Below are positions 17,924 to 27,201 of a stretch of DNA of 64,000 nt, piece by piece; the stretch's first letter is position 1, and each line of letters opens with the position of its first letter. The position numbers and the translations under genes were made by a program. Below the pieces are notes generated by a model. It did no database searches. It had not been told where the DNA came from and saw nothing but the letters and a program-made list of their open reading frames with translations. The DNA lies in the NCBI RefSeq assembly GCF_014522265.1, contig NZ_CP017024.1:3508001-3572000 (forward strand), read 5' to 3'. The DNA comes from Pseudomonas oryzihabitans. Lineage in GTDB: Bacteria; Pseudomonadota; Gammaproteobacteria; Pseudomonadales; Pseudomonadaceae.

Positions 17924-19090
17924 TCAGGAGTAGAAGCTGGGGGTGGGAAGGGTGTCGTTGAGGGCCCACTCGCCCAGCTCGTGCAACTTGTAGTCGACCG
18001 GATCGTGCAGGGTCTGGGTGCGCAGGTTGCGCCAGTAGCGATCCAGGCGCAGCGCACCGGCGGTGGCCCGGGCGCCGCCGACCTCGAACAGGCGGCTGGC
18101 GAGATCGAGGCCGTGCCGGCTGGCGGCGACCTTGGCCGTGGCGATGGCGACGGCCAGTTCGCCGCGTGCCGCTGGGGTGAGGGCCGTACCCTGTTGCCAC
18201 GCCTGGGCGAAGGCGCCGTTGGCGCGCTCCACCAGCAGCCGACTGCTCTCCAGGGCGACCCAGAACTCGCCGTAGTGGCGTAGGATGTAGGGGTCTTCGC
18301 TGGCGCTGGCGGCCGTTGACTTGAACCAGGGGCGCGCCTGGGTGGTGGTGTAGCGGCGCGCCTCGGCGAAGGCGCCTTCGGCCAGGCCGAGAAAGATGTT
18401 GGCGAAGATCAGCTGGGCCAGCAGCGGCCGCAGGCAGGCGAAAGGCGTGCTTAGCGGGCCGGGGTCGAGCAGCCATTCCTGCTGTTCGACGCGTACGCCG
18501 TCGAAGCGCGCGCTGCCGCTGTCGGTCTGGCGCTGGCCGTTGTTGTCCCAGTCGTCGAACAACTGGATGCCGGCGCGCCCGGTAGGCACCACGGCAATCA
18601 GCAGGCGTCCGCTGTCATCGTTCTCCAGCGCCGAGAGCAGCAACAGATCGGAGTCCAGGGCACCGCTGCAAAAGCTCTTCTGGCCATCCACCTGCCAGGC
18701 ATCGCCGTGGCGGCGGGCGAGGGTACGGCGATCCAGGGGGTTGAGCGCGTTCCCCCAGAACAGGGCATCGCGCGCGGTGCTCTCCAGCCAGGGTCGCCAT
18801 TGCGCAGGCTGGCCGAACAGCTGGGTGGTGGCGAGCAACAGATGATGGAAGCCGAAGACGTGGGCCAGGGAGCTGTCGACCCGGGCCAGCCGCCGCACTG
18901 CCTCCAGCGTCTGGTCCCAGGTGGCGCCGAGGCCGCCCAGTTCCGGGGGAATGCTCAGGGCCAGGAGACCGCTCTGGCGCAGGGCGTCACGCTCGGTCTT
19001 GGGCGTTCCGCCCTGACGATCGCGTTCGGCCGAGGTGGCGGCGAAGCGTTCCAGCAGGGGCGTGAGGGGATCCAGCAGGGCATCGGACAT
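17924..19090 (-). CDS. Acyl-CoA dehydrogenase-family flavoprotein, SfnB/DszC-like
   Basis: 388 residues with the acyl-CoA dehydrogenase fold. The N-terminal helical domain has LRQSGLLALSIPPELGGLGA, the middle beta domain has VDGQKSFCSGA and FDDWDNNGQRQTDSGSARFDGVRV, and the C-terminal helical domain ends in DRYWRNLRTQTLHDPVDYKLHELG. This C-terminus is the pattern of flavin-dependent monooxygenases related to DszC and SfnB rather than fatty-acid dehydrogenases. Operon position directly before sfnR points to organosulfur scavenging. The ribosome-binding site is weak. Its exact substrate is not deducible. Confidence 0.88.
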   Translation of the reverse strand: MSDALLDPLTPLLERFAATSAERDRQGGTPKTERDALRQSGLLALSIPPELGGLGATWDQTLEAVRRLARVDSSLAHVFGFHHLLLATTQLFGQPAQWRPWLESTARDALFWGNALNPLDRRTLARRHGDAWQVDGQKSFCSGALDSDLLLLSALENDDSGRLLIAVVPTGRAGIQLFDDWDNNGQRQTDSGSARFDGVRVEQQEWLLDPGPLSTPFACLRPLLAQLIFANIFLGLAEGAFAEARRYTTTQARPWFKSTAASASEDPYILRHYGEFWVALESSRLLVERANGAFAQAWQQGTALTPAARGELAVAIATAKVAASRHGLDLASRLFEVGGARATAGALRLDRYWRNLRTQTLHDPVDYKLHELGEWALNDTLPTPSFYS

Positions 19091-19240
19091 GAGGGACTCG
19101 TGCGGTGGAGGGGGTCGCAGGTGTTAGAACGTAATGCGAGCCAAACCCTTAGTTGAAATATTTTTTTGTTATTAGTTAATGGCGTGGCGCCACCCATCTT
19201 GCATTCCGACCGCCTGGTCATCTTTTTTTGCTATCTCATT

Positions 19241-19267
19241 TAAGCCCTGACTGTTGGCTGCCGACAC
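19241..19267 (+). promoter_or_regulatory. FliA (sigma-28)-like promoter upstream of the PAS-MCP gene
   Basis: TAAG-N15-GCCGACAC, against the sigma-28 pattern TAAA-N15-GCCGATAA. It lies 35 bases before the ATG at 19302. The -35 match is modest and the -10 match better. Confidence 0.45.
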
Positions 19268-19301
19268 TGAATTAACTCAATCTCCCGACCAGGGGCGTGT
19301 C

Positions 19302-20618
19302 ATGTTCAACAAAGGATTAAAACAAGAACTGCAGCGTCTCCGCGAGCAGGTGGATTCCTTCAAGCGACTGAAGGCCGAGCTCGACGTCGAGATGATTGGC
19401 CTGGAGCTGGACGGCCAGGGCCGCGTGACCGCGGTGAACGCCAATTTCGAACAGGAAATGGGCCTGCGCGCCGCGGATTTGCTGGGTCGTCCGCTCCTGG
19501 ATCTGGTGCCGGCGCATGTCAGAAACCAGGAGTACAACCGTCGCCTGCAGCAGTGCCTGAGCCGCGGCGAGCCCTATAGCGGGGCGCTGCATCTCCTGCG
19601 TGGCGATGGCCGGGAAGCCTGGCTGAGAGGCATCCTGCACCCGTTCCACGACAGCCAGGGCCAGGTGACGCGCTTCCGACTGTTCTGCAACAACCTGACG
19701 AGAACCATCGAGACCTCGCGCGAGCACGAAAGCCTGCTCAAGGCGCTGCGCCGTTCCACGGCGGTCATTGAATTCAACCTCGACGGCGAGGTGCTCGACG
19801 CCAACGACAGATTCCTGCAGGCCATGGGCTATTCCCTGGCGCAGATCAAGGGCAAGCACCACCGGCTGTTCTGCGAGCCGGCCGAGGCCAACTCCGAGGC
19901 CTATCAGCAATTCTGGGCGCGCCTGCGTCGCGGCGAATTCGTCGTGGATCGCTTCAAGCGCCTGGATGCCCATGGCCGCGATGTCTGGCTGGAAGCCTCC
20001 TACAACCCGGTGATCGACGCCCATGATCGCCTGTACAAGGTGGTCAAGTTCGCCACCGTGATCACCGATCAGGTCCAGCAGGAACAGGCGGTGTCCGAGG
20101 CCGCCAGCGTAGCCTTCGAGACCTCCCGGCATACCGACGACACCGCCCGCAAGGGTGCGGCGGTGGCGCAGCAGACGGTGGAGGTGATGCGCGCCCTGGC
20201 CACCCAGATGCAGGAGGCGGTGAAGGGCATCGAGGCGCTGGACAACCAGTCCCAGGTGATCGGCACCATCATCAAGACCATCAGCGGCATCGCCGAACAG
20301 ACCAACCTGCTGGCGCTCAATGCCGCCATCGAGGCGGCTCGGGCCGGCGAGCAGGGCCGCGGCTTCGCCGTGGTGGCCGACGAGGTCAGGCAACTGGCCT
20401 CGCGCACCAGCAAGGCGACCGAGGAGATCGTCGGGGTGGTGCAGCAGAACCAGCAACTGGCCGGCGAAGCCGTGACGGTGATCGAGAACGGCCGGCGTCA
20501 GGCCGAGCAGGGCCTGGAGCTGGCGGGGCAGGCCGGGCAGGTGATCGTGGAGATCCAGGATGGCGCCCAGCGGGTGGTCGGCGCCGTGGGGCGCTTCGCC
20601 CGCCAGCTGTCGAACTGA
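19302..20618 (+). CDS. bdlA: Soluble PAS-PAS methyl-accepting protein, BdlA-like
   Basis: 438 residues with no membrane segment. PAS1 spans about residues 25-125 ([26 protein letters not shown]) and PAS2 about 145-265 ([26 protein letters not shown]). An MCP signalling domain follows, with the conserved hairpin tip [19 protein letters not shown]. This order and length match P. aeruginosa BdlA, a cytoplasmic receptor-like protein controlling biofilm dispersion, and also Aer-type energy sensors. The start at 19302 follows the FliA-like promoter; the upstream frame from 19254 is rejected. The C-terminus is short and lacks a CheR pentapeptide. Confidence 0.85.
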   Translation: MFNKGLKQELQRLREQVDSFKRLKAELDVEMIGLELDGQGRVTAVNANFEQEMGLRAADLLGRPLLDLVPAHVRNQEYNRRLQQCLSRGEPYSGALHLLRGDGREAWLRGILHPFHDSQGQVTRFRLFCNNLTRTIETSREHESLLKALRRSTAVIEFNLDGEVLDANDRFLQAMGYSLAQIKGKHHRLFCEPAEANSEAYQQFWARLRRGEFVVDRFKRLDAHGRDVWLEASYNPVIDAHDRLYKVVKFATVITDQVQQEQAVSEAASVAFETSRHTDDTARKGAAVAQQTVEVMRALATQMQEAVKGIEALDNQSQVIGTIIKTISGIAEQTNLLALNAAIEAARAGEQGRGFAVVADEVRQLASRTSKATEEIVGVVQQNQQLAGEAVTVIENGRRQAEQGLELAGQAGQVIVEIQDGAQRVVGAVGRFARQLSN

Positions 20619-20627
20619 TCCCGCACG

Positions 20628-20671
20628 CTGAATGCACAACGGCAACCCCAGGGTTGCCGTTGTGCATTCAG
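20628..20671. terminator. Bidirectional hairpin between convergent genes
   Basis: A perfect 21-bp inverted repeat (arms 20628-20648 and 20651-20671) with a two-base loop lies between the bdlA-like stop and the stop of the DszC-like gene. T runs are absent on both sides, but the stem is exceptionally stable. Confidence 0.75.
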
Positions 20672-20675
20672 GCGG

Positions 20676-21920
20676 TCAGCCCTGCTTGCTGCCGCCACCG
20701 ATCTGCCAGACGAAGGGCGGTTCGCTGCCGTCGATCTCCCGGGTGCCGACGATGCGTTCCTTGTAGATCAGCGGATTGTGCGAGGCCGCGGTGCGGGCAT
20801 TGCGCCAGTGGCGATCCAGGCCCTTGCGGCTGCTAGTGGCCGACGCGCCCAAGGCATTGAAGAGGTCACTGGTGGCCCGCAGCACCAGCTCGGCGACCGC
20901 CGATTGCGCCTGGGCCGATTCCAGTTCCGCCGCCACGTTGGCGGCGTGCCCGGCGGCGGCATCCCCGGCATAGCGGGCCTCGAAAGCGACCTGGGCCGCG
21001 GCGGCGGCTGCCAGGGTCGCGGCTTCGGCGGCATAGACGAAGGCCGAGGCCCTGCCCACCACCTGCTGCACCTGGGGATCGGCACTGGCCGCACTGGCGT
21101 TGCCATGGCTGTAGACCCGGGTGCGCCTCCGTACTTCGGCAGCGAATTCGCGCACGGCCGCCTGGCCGCTGCCGGTGATCACGGCCAGTAGCACCAGCTG
21201 GTAGAAGGCGGTCTGGTATTTGAAGCGGGTGGCGAAGTCGATGACATTTTCCGGCGCCACGCGCACGTTTTCGAACACCGAGGTGCCACTGGCGGTGGTG
21301 CGCTGGCCGAAGCCGTCCCAGTCGTCGGACTGGCGCACGCCGGGCTGGTCGGTGCGGATGGCGGCGATGACGTCGCCGCCGGTGTCGTCGCGCTGGGCGT
21401 AGACGTCGATCCAGTCGGCAAACAGGCTGCCGGTGCTGTAGTACTTGGTGCCGTTGAGACGCCACTCACCGTCCTGCTGGCTGACCCGGGTGATGACCTC
21501 GCCTAGCTTGACGGTACCGATCTCGGTCCAGGCGTTGCCCACCAGGTCACCGGCGACGAAGCGCTCGAACCAGACCTGTTGGGAAGCGCTGGCATGGGCG
21601 TTGAGGCGATCCTCGACAAAGGCGAAGTGGCCGCGCAGCGCCTGGGGCAGATTGCTGTCGGCGGCTGCCAGTTCGATCAGCAGCCGTACCAGTTGCGGCA
21701 GGCTGGCACCGCTGCCGCCGAACTCCACGGGCACCCGCACGGCGCCGAAGCCGGCGTCCTTGAGCCAGGCGACGGGCGCATAGGGCAGGGTGCGCTGGCG
21801 TTCGCGTTCCAGGGCGCCTTCGGCGATCCGGGCAAAAAGCGGCCGAAAGCGCGCGGCCAGCTGTTCGTAGTCGGGGCTGGGCGCAGGGGTGGGCGGCAGG
21901 TGGCGAGCGCGCAGGTTCAT
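20676..21920 (-). CDS. DszC-like acyl-CoA dehydrogenase-family monooxygenase
   Basis: 414 residues. The fold is as in the gene at 17924, with LKDAGFGAVRVPVEFGGSGASLPQLVRLL, LNGTKYYSTGS, DDWDGFGQRTTASGTSVFENVRV and C-terminal GLDRHWRNARTAASHNPLIYK. These are hallmarks of FMN-dependent desulfurising or sulfone monooxygenases. GAGGATCTCC precedes the ATG at 21918-21920. It is only distantly similar to the other copy, so this is not a recent duplication. Together with sfnR it suggests a sulfur-scavenging island interrupted by the bdlA-like gene. Confidence 0.88.
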   Translation of the reverse strand: MNLRARHLPPTPAPSPDYEQLAARFRPLFARIAEGALERERQRTLPYAPVAWLKDAGFGAVRVPVEFGGSGASLPQLVRLLIELAAADSNLPQALRGHFAFVEDRLNAHASASQQVWFERFVAGDLVGNAWTEIGTVKLGEVITRVSQQDGEWRLNGTKYYSTGSLFADWIDVYAQRDDTGGDVIAAIRTDQPGVRQSDDWDGFGQRTTASGTSVFENVRVAPENVIDFATRFKYQTAFYQLVLLAVITGSGQAAVREFAAEVRRRTRVYSHGNASAASADPQVQQVVGRASAFVYAAEAATLAAAAAAQVAFEARYAGDAAAGHAANVAAELESAQAQSAVAELVLRATSDLFNALGASATSSRKGLDRHWRNARTAASHNPLIYKERIVGTREIDGSEPPFVWQIGGGSKQG

Positions 21921-22106
21921 GGAGATCCTCAGCGTTTGGAAGGTCGACGCCAGAGGCTTTGCAAGAGCGTTGCCAGGACCTGAAAGGCCGCTTTTTCGGG
22001 GTTTGCCGGGCATGGACTGCCTGGCCGGCAGCAGGAGTGCCTGGCCGCTGTTGCCCGGGCGACAGCGAGTCGGCCACGCTAGACTGGCGTTTTGTCTGGA
22101 GTCCCC

Positions 22107-23110
22107 ATGGACCTCTTGTTTCTCGGCACCTCGGCCGGGGTGCCGACCCGGCGGCGCAACGTCTCGGCCCTTGCCCTGATCGAGGACCAGGGCAAGGGCT
22201 GGTTTCTCGTCGATTGCGGCGAGGCCACCCAGCACCAGCTGCTGCGCACCCCGCTGTCGGCGGCGGATCTGCGCGCCATCTGCATCACCCATGTCCACGG
22301 CGACCACTGCTATGGTTTGCCAGGGCTGCTGGCCAGTGCCGCCATGACCGGACGCCGCCAGCCACTGCTGCTGATCGCACCCCAGGCGGTCCATGACTGG
22401 CTCGCCGCCACCCGGATGCTGACCGCGCTGCACCTGCCTTTCGAGCTGCGCTTCCATGCCTTGGAGGGTTTTACCGGCGTTGCCGTGGGCGCCTGGGATA
22501 TCGACGCCTTCGCGCTCTCCCACCGGGTGCCCAGCCATGCCTTTCGCTTCCGCGAGACCCGTCGGCCGCAGCGCCTCGATCCTGCGGCCCTGGCGGCGGC
22601 CCAGGTGCCGCGGGGGCCGCTGTGGGGCGGCTGCATGGCGGCGAGGACGTGCTGCACGAAGGCCGCCTGCTGCGCAGCGCCGACTTCCTGCAGGCGGCCC
22701 ATGGCGAGCGGCGGTTGGTGGTGGCGGGAGACAACGACGATCCCGCCTTGCTGACGGAGGCCTGCCGGGGCGCTCAGCTGCTGGTCCATGAAGCCACCTA
22801 CGCCCAGGCGCAGATCGACAAGACCGGGCAGAGCTGGGGCCACAGCAGCGCGGCCGGCGTCGCTCGTTTCGCCGAGGCGCAGGCGCTGCCGGCGCTGTTG
22901 CTCACCCATTTCAGTCCGCGCTATCAGGCCGAGGCGGGGCGTTCGCCGTGCATCGACGAGCTGCGCCGGGAGGCCGCGGCCTGCTATGGCGGCCACCTGC
23001 AGCTGGCCGAGGATTTCGCGCGCTTTCGCCTGGATCGTCAGGGCCGGCTGAAAGCCCTGGACCAGAGCGGCGGGGCAGGGGATGGCGACCCGCAGCAGGA
23101 AAGAGGCTGA
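22107..23110 (+). pseudogene. rnz: Ribonuclease Z (MBL fold), one-base frameshift at a G run
   Basis: The reading frame from 22107 gives [18 protein letters not shown], the zinc motif [13 protein letters not shown] and SHRVPSHAF. After PRGPLWG it loses homology. The rest ([34 protein letters not shown]) continues in another frame to 23110. Inserting one G in the run at 22624-22627 restores a single frame of about 334 residues. RNase Z matures tRNA 3' ends; in species whose tRNAs encode CCA, as here, it is not essential. The defect may be a real mutation or a sequencing error in a homopolymer. GGAG lies six bases before the ATG. Confidence 0.88.
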
Positions 23111-23212
23111 AACGCTTCGGTCTTGTCTGACCTGTTCTCCTTGGGCATAGTGCGAACGTTTATCATTTCAGGATCCTTTCGATCCCTCGCACCTCGTCCC
23201 TAGGAGAAGCAA

Positions 23213-24334
23213 ATGGCGGTGTCTTTCAACAAGGTCTCGACGCTGGGCGCCATGGCGCTACTGTCCCTGGCAGTGGCAGCCTGTTCCAGCCGCCCGGAGG
23301 CACCGATGCCACCGCCGCCCGCGCCGGCGCCTGTCGCCGCGCAGCCCGCCGCGCCTCAGGCGCCGGCCGAACTCAAGCGCATCGAGCTGGGCTACGGCGT
23401 CTACGAGCTGGCCTACAGCCCGGCCAAGCAGTCGGTCTATGCGGCGACTGCCCAGTTGACCAAGGGCGTCACCGGCGGGGTGATCTACCAGCTGGATCCG
23501 GCCACCCTGGCCATCACTGGCCAGATCCACACCGACCTGAAGAACTTCGCCCTGACCACCGATGCCAGCGGCGAGACGCTATTCGTCACCAACTCCCTGG
23601 ACGGCGGCCTCAGCCGCATCGACCTGCGTACCGGCAAGGTGGAGAAACGGCTGAAATTCAACGAGATGGGTCGTGACGGCCATCCGGTCAATCCGCGCCA
23701 GGTCATCCTGCATGACGGCCTGCTGTATGTCGGCGGTGTCGGCGATCCGGGGGTGATCTGGGTGGTGGACGCCAAGACGCTGACCCTCAAGGCGCGCATT
23801 CCCAATGCCGGCAAGTGGGTGACCGGCCTGCTGTATTCCGAGGACACCGGGCGCCTCTATGCGGCCAACGGCAGTGGGGAAGTGCTGGTGATCAATCCGC
23901 GCACCCGCAAGATCGAACACCGCTGGACCCCGGGTGACGGTGGCAAGTACCTGCTGCTGAACCTGGCCGAGGATCGCGCGAACCACCAGCTGTTCGTCAC
24001 CGACAATTCCGAGGCCAAGACCGTGCTGGTCTTCGATATCCGCAGCGGCAAGGTAATCAAGCGCCTGCCGGTGGGTGACGCCCTGGCCATCAAGCTCAAT
24101 ACCAAACGCAATGAGCTGTACATCACCCAGCGCGAGACCGGTCGGCTGCTGATCCTCGACGCCACCACCTACGCCGAGAAAAAGGCCTACGACCTCAAGC
24201 CCAATCCCAACAGCCTGCTGGTCAGCCCGGATGGCCAGACGCTGTATGCGACGGTGAAGACGCCCTTCGACAAGGAATACATGAACACCGCACCGGAAAG
24301 CGTGGTGCGCATCGACCTCTCCGCGGTGAAGTAA
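23213..24334 (+). CDS. YncE-like beta-propeller lipoprotein
   Basis: 373 residues. Signal peptide with lipobox LAVAAC (Cys24), a Pro/Ala-rich tether of about 30 residues (PPPPAPAPVAAQPAAP), then repeated beta-propeller blades. Typical blade phrases are VYAATAQLT, LFVTNSLDGGLSRIDLRTGKV, RLYAANGSGEVLVINPRTRKI and LYITQRETGRLLILDATT. It is similar to YncE-type seven-bladed propellers. AGGAG precedes the ATG. It is probably periplasmic, anchored to the outer membrane. A ligand is not predictable. It is a single-gene unit. Confidence 0.85.
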   Translation: MAVSFNKVSTLGAMALLSLAVAACSSRPEAPMPPPPAPAPVAAQPAAPQAPAELKRIELGYGVYELAYSPAKQSVYAATAQLTKGVTGGVIYQLDPATLAITGQIHTDLKNFALTTDASGETLFVTNSLDGGLSRIDLRTGKVEKRLKFNEMGRDGHPVNPRQVILHDGLLYVGGVGDPGVIWVVDAKTLTLKARIPNAGKWVTGLLYSEDTGRLYAANGSGEVLVINPRTRKIEHRWTPGDGGKYLLLNLAEDRANHQLFVTDNSEAKTVLVFDIRSGKVIKRLPVGDALAIKLNTKRNELYITQRETGRLLILDATTYAEKKAYDLKPNPNSLLVSPDGQTLYATVKTPFDKEYMNTAPESVVRIDLSAVK

Positions 24335-24442
24335 ACCACGCCGCCCTGGCTGCTGCAGCGTCCTGCTGCGGTGGCCCCGGGCTTCCCAAGCCCGCCGGCT
24401 TGCTCTTGAATGCGTGGGTACCACCACCCAGGAGCCGCCACC

Positions 24443-24913
24443 TTGTCCGCGACCGATCTCAGCCTGCTTCCGCTGCTGGAAGCCTCTTATCGTCACTGGC
24501 TCGGCCAGCCGCTGCCGCGTCCTGCGGGATTACTTGCGGCCGACGTTCCTGCCTGGCTGCATGAGCGGGCACCCTATGCCCTGCTGGCGCACGGTACCGA
24601 AGCCGATCCGCTGTTCTGCTATGCCAACCGGCAGGCCTTAAGCTGCTTCGGCTATCCCCGCGCCGAATTCATCGGCATGCCCTCCAGGTTCAGCGCCTCA
24701 CCCAAGGACCGGGACGAGCGCCAGCGCCTGATGGAAGCGGTGGGGCGCCAGGGTTATGCCTGTGGCTATGAGGGCTGGCGGGTCGATCGAGACGGTGAGG
24801 CCTTCCAGATCCATGCCGGCGTGGTGTGGAATCTGCTTGATGTCGACGGACAGCGATTGGGGCAGGCGGCGTTGTTCTGGCCGGACCCGCAGCGGATTGG
24901 GCAACTGGAGTGA
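24443..24913 (+). CDS. MEKHLA-domain (PAS-like) protein
   Basis: 156 residues with a MEKHLA domain (a PAS-related sensor fold): APYALLAHGTEADPLFCYANRQALSCFGYPRAEFIGMPSRFSA, then ERQRLMEAVGRQGYACGYEG. I take the TTG at 24443 as start because AGGAG at 24430-24434 is eight bases upstream. The in-frame ATG at 24410 has no ribosome-binding site. It has no output domain, so it is a stand-alone sensor or binding module. Function in bacteria is unknown. Confidence 0.82.
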   Translation: MSATDLSLLPLLEASYRHWLGQPLPRPAGLLAADVPAWLHERAPYALLAHGTEADPLFCYANRQALSCFGYPRAEFIGMPSRFSASPKDRDERQRLMEAVGRQGYACGYEGWRVDRDGEAFQIHAGVVWNLLDVDGQRLGQAALFWPDPQRIGQLE

Positions 24914-24977
24914 GGCAAAGATCGTTGGGCTCGGCTGCGCTCGGAAGATCGGCGAATTCGGGGACAAGGCTGCGCCG

Positions 24978-25038
24978 TTGTCCACCCTACGCCTAGTCTG
25001 ACGTCGTAGGGTGGAAAACCGCGCAGCGTTTTCCACGC
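24978..25038. repeat. Compound palindromic repeat between convergent genes
   Basis: Two linked inverted repeats. TCCACCCTACG pairs with CGTAGGGTGGA, and GTGGAAAA-N10-TTTTCCAC spans 25011-25036. The second motif recurs at 54942-54967, so it is a dispersed unit. It sits between the MEKHLA and lutC stops and may end both transcripts. Confidence 0.7.
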
Positions 25039-25081
25039 GAGGGTAATGCCAGGCTATCCCGACTCATCCCGGTCGGATGCT

Positions 25082-25750
25082 TCACTTGTCCTCGACGATC
25101 AGCACCACCAGATCCTTGGGCCCGTGGGCGCCATAGGCCAGTACCTGCTCGATGTCGGCGGTCTTGGACGGCCCGGAGATCAGCAGGGCATTGGTCGGCA
25201 TGCCGTCCTGCCAGCGGTGCTGTTGCTGCAACTCGTAGAAGTTGTCCACCACGGTGCTGGCCCTGAGCAGGGCGATATGCAGCGGGGGCACCAGGCTCAT
25301 CAGGCGCGGTTCCTGACGATCCGGCCAGAGCACCAGGCTGCCAGTGGAGGCCAGGGCGCCAAGGGTGCCGGTGAGGCTGGCCGGGGTGTCGTTGAACAGT
25401 TCGGCCTTCCACTCTTCCACGGGGCGATCGTAGGCCTTCCAGCGCGGTGAGCCGTCGCCCTGCCAGCGCTCCACCAGGCGCGCACCGTGGGGCGTGCCGG
25501 GAGCGATCAATAGCTGATCCAGACCCCGTTCGGCGAGGACGCGCTCGACCAGCGCCGGCCAGTCCGCCGCGGTGGTCAGGTGGGTTTCGGTATGCACCGT
25601 CTCCATCAGGGTGCGCAGGCGGGCGACGCGCTCCGCAGGTGGATAGCGCCAGGGTTCGGTCACCAGGGCTTCATCGAAGGTGTCCGCCAGCGGCTGAGTG
25701 CCCTGCAGACTGCCGCGCAGCTTGGCGAGGATGTTGTCGCGGGCGCTCAT
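25082..25750 (-). CDS. lutC: Lactate utilization protein LutC
   Basis: 222 residues, LUD-domain protein (WPALVERVLAERGLDQLLIAPGTPHG, then GTLGALASTGSLVLWPDRQEPRLMSLVPPLHIALLRAS, ending ISGPSKTADIEQVLAYGAHGPKDLVVLIVE). It is part of the LutABC (LldEFG) iron-sulfur complex that oxidises L-lactate to pyruvate. Its start overlaps the lutB stop by four bases (TCAT on the plus strand), indicating translational coupling. It is the last gene of the lactate operon. Confidence 0.93.
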   Translation of the reverse strand: MSARDNILAKLRGSLQGTQPLADTFDEALVTEPWRYPPAERVARLRTLMETVHTETHLTTAADWPALVERVLAERGLDQLLIAPGTPHGARLVERWQGDGSPRWKAYDRPVEEWKAELFNDTPASLTGTLGALASTGSLVLWPDRQEPRLMSLVPPLHIALLRASTVVDNFYELQQQHRWQDGMPTNALLISGPSKTADIEQVLAYGAHGPKDLVVLIVEDK

Positions 25751-27201
25751 GGGCGTTTCTCCAGGTGGTCGCGGGCCAGTTCGTGCAGCGAGCGCGATGC
25801 CGGCCTGGGCGCGCTGTGGTGCTCCGTCCAGGGGCCGAGCTGGCCGGGGGCGAAGCGGCCGAAGCGGGTGGCCAGGTAGCTGAAGCCGCGATAGAGCAGC
25901 GGCGAGGTGTAGAGATTCTGCCAGGCATGCCAGGTCCAGCGCTCCCGGGCGGAGAACTTGCTGCCCTGGCCGCGCAGCAGGTGCGGCTCGGCATTGGGCG
26001 CCTTGACGTTCTCTTCGCGCAGGCGCCGCAAGAGCGCCGGAATCGGGATCTTGACCGGGCAGACTTCACCACAGGCGCCACACAGCGAGGAGGCGCTGGG
26101 GTGGTCGGGCGCCTGCTCCAGGCCGACCAGGTGGGGGGTGATGATGGCGCCGATGGGGCCGGGATAGACCTCACCATAGGCATGGCCGCCGATGCGGGTA
26201 TAGACCGGGCAGTGATTCATGCAGGCGCCGCAGCGGATGCAGTTGAGGGTCTGGCGCAATTCGCTGTCGGCGAAGGCCTGGCTGCGGCCGTTGTCCAGCA
26301 GCACCAGGTGCACCTCGCGCGGTCCGTCCAGCTCCTCGGCCTTGCGCGGCCCGGAGATCATGTTGACGTAGGTGGTGATCGGCTGGCCCAGGGCCGAACG
26401 GGTCAGCAGCGATAGCAGCGGTACCACGTCGCGCAGGTTCTCCACCACCTTTTCGATACCGGTCACGGCGATGTGCACCGGCGGTACCGTGGTGGACATC
26501 CGCCCGTTGCCCTCGTTTTCCACCAGCAGCAGGGTACCGGTCTCGGCCACGGCGAAGTTGACCCCGGAGATGCCGATGTCGGCCTCGAAGAATTTCTGCC
26601 GCAGCACCCGCCGACCGGTCTGGATGAGTTCGTCGACGTCGGTGGTGTAGGGCTCGGCGAGGTGCTCGTGGAAGAGGGTACCCACCTGCTGCCGGTTGAG
26701 GTGGATGGCCGGCATGATGATGTGCGAGGGCTTCTCGCCGGCGAGCTGGATGATGTACTCGCCCATGTCCGATTCCAGGCAGTCGATGCCCTGGGCGCCG
26801 AGCACGTGGTTCATGTCCATTTCTTCGCTGACCATGGACTTGCCCTTGATCAGCAGTTTGGCCGCATGGCGCTCGGCGATCTGCTGGACGATGGCGTTGG
26901 CCTCGGCCGTGGTCTCGGCCCAGTGCACCTGGACGCCATTGCGCTTGAGGTTGGCTTCCAGGCGCTCCAGCAGCTCCGGCAGCTTGGACAGCGCCCGGGC
27001 GCGGGTGCGATTGCCCAGTTCGCGCAGGCGCTCGCGCTCGTCGGCATCGCTCATGCTGGCCAGGCGCTTGGTCATCAGCGAATCCATGGCCGTGCGGAAG
27101 TTGCGTCTGAGCTGGTCGTCGCCCAGGGCCTGGCGGGCGCGCGTCTTGAAGGGGGGCGCCGCGCTGATGTCGGTGAGGGGGATCTTCAGCATCTCGTTCA
27201 T
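25747..27201 (-). CDS. lutB: Lactate utilization iron-sulfur protein LutB
   Basis: 484 residues starting MNEMLKIPLTDISAAPPF. An LUD domain (about 70-300) includes IKGKSMVSEEMDMNHVL and GITGVNFAVAETGT-like strands. Two ferredoxin-type clusters follow, CIRCGACMNHCPVY and CGACGEVCPVKIP, and a long C-terminal tail. The ATG at 27199-27201 overlaps lutA by four bases. The longer upstream frame (to 27423) is out of keeping with family length and overlaps lutA. It acts in the cytoplasm, passing electrons from lactate to the quinone pool. Confidence 0.94.
   Translation of the reverse strand: MNEMLKIPLTDISAAPPFKTRARQALGDDQLRRNFRTAMDSLMTKRLASMSDADERERLRELGNRTRARALSKLPELLERLEANLKRNGVQVHWAETTAEANAIVQQIAERHAAKLLIKGKSMVSEEMDMNHVLGAQGIDCLESDMGEYIIQLAGEKPSHIIMPAIHLNRQQVGTLFHEHLAEPYTTDVDELIQTGRRVLRQKFFEADIGISGVNFAVAETGTLLLVENEGNGRMSTTVPPVHIAVTGIEKVVENLRDVVPLLSLLTRSALGQPITTYVNMISGPRKAEELDGPREVHLVLLDNGRSQAFADSELRQTLNCIRCGACMNHCPVYTRIGGHAYGEVYPGPIGAIITPHLVGLEQAPDHPSASSLCGACGEVCPVKIPIPALLRRLREENVKAPNAEPHLLRGQGSKFSARERWTWHAWQNLYTSPLLYRGFSYLATRFGRFAPGQLGPWTEHHSAPRPASRSLHELARDHLEKRP

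Noticed and set aside
19091-19240. Possible sigma-54 (-24/-12) promoter before the SfnB-like gene
   Set aside because: TGGC-containing stretches are present, but none has a TTGC-type -12 element at the required spacing on either strand.
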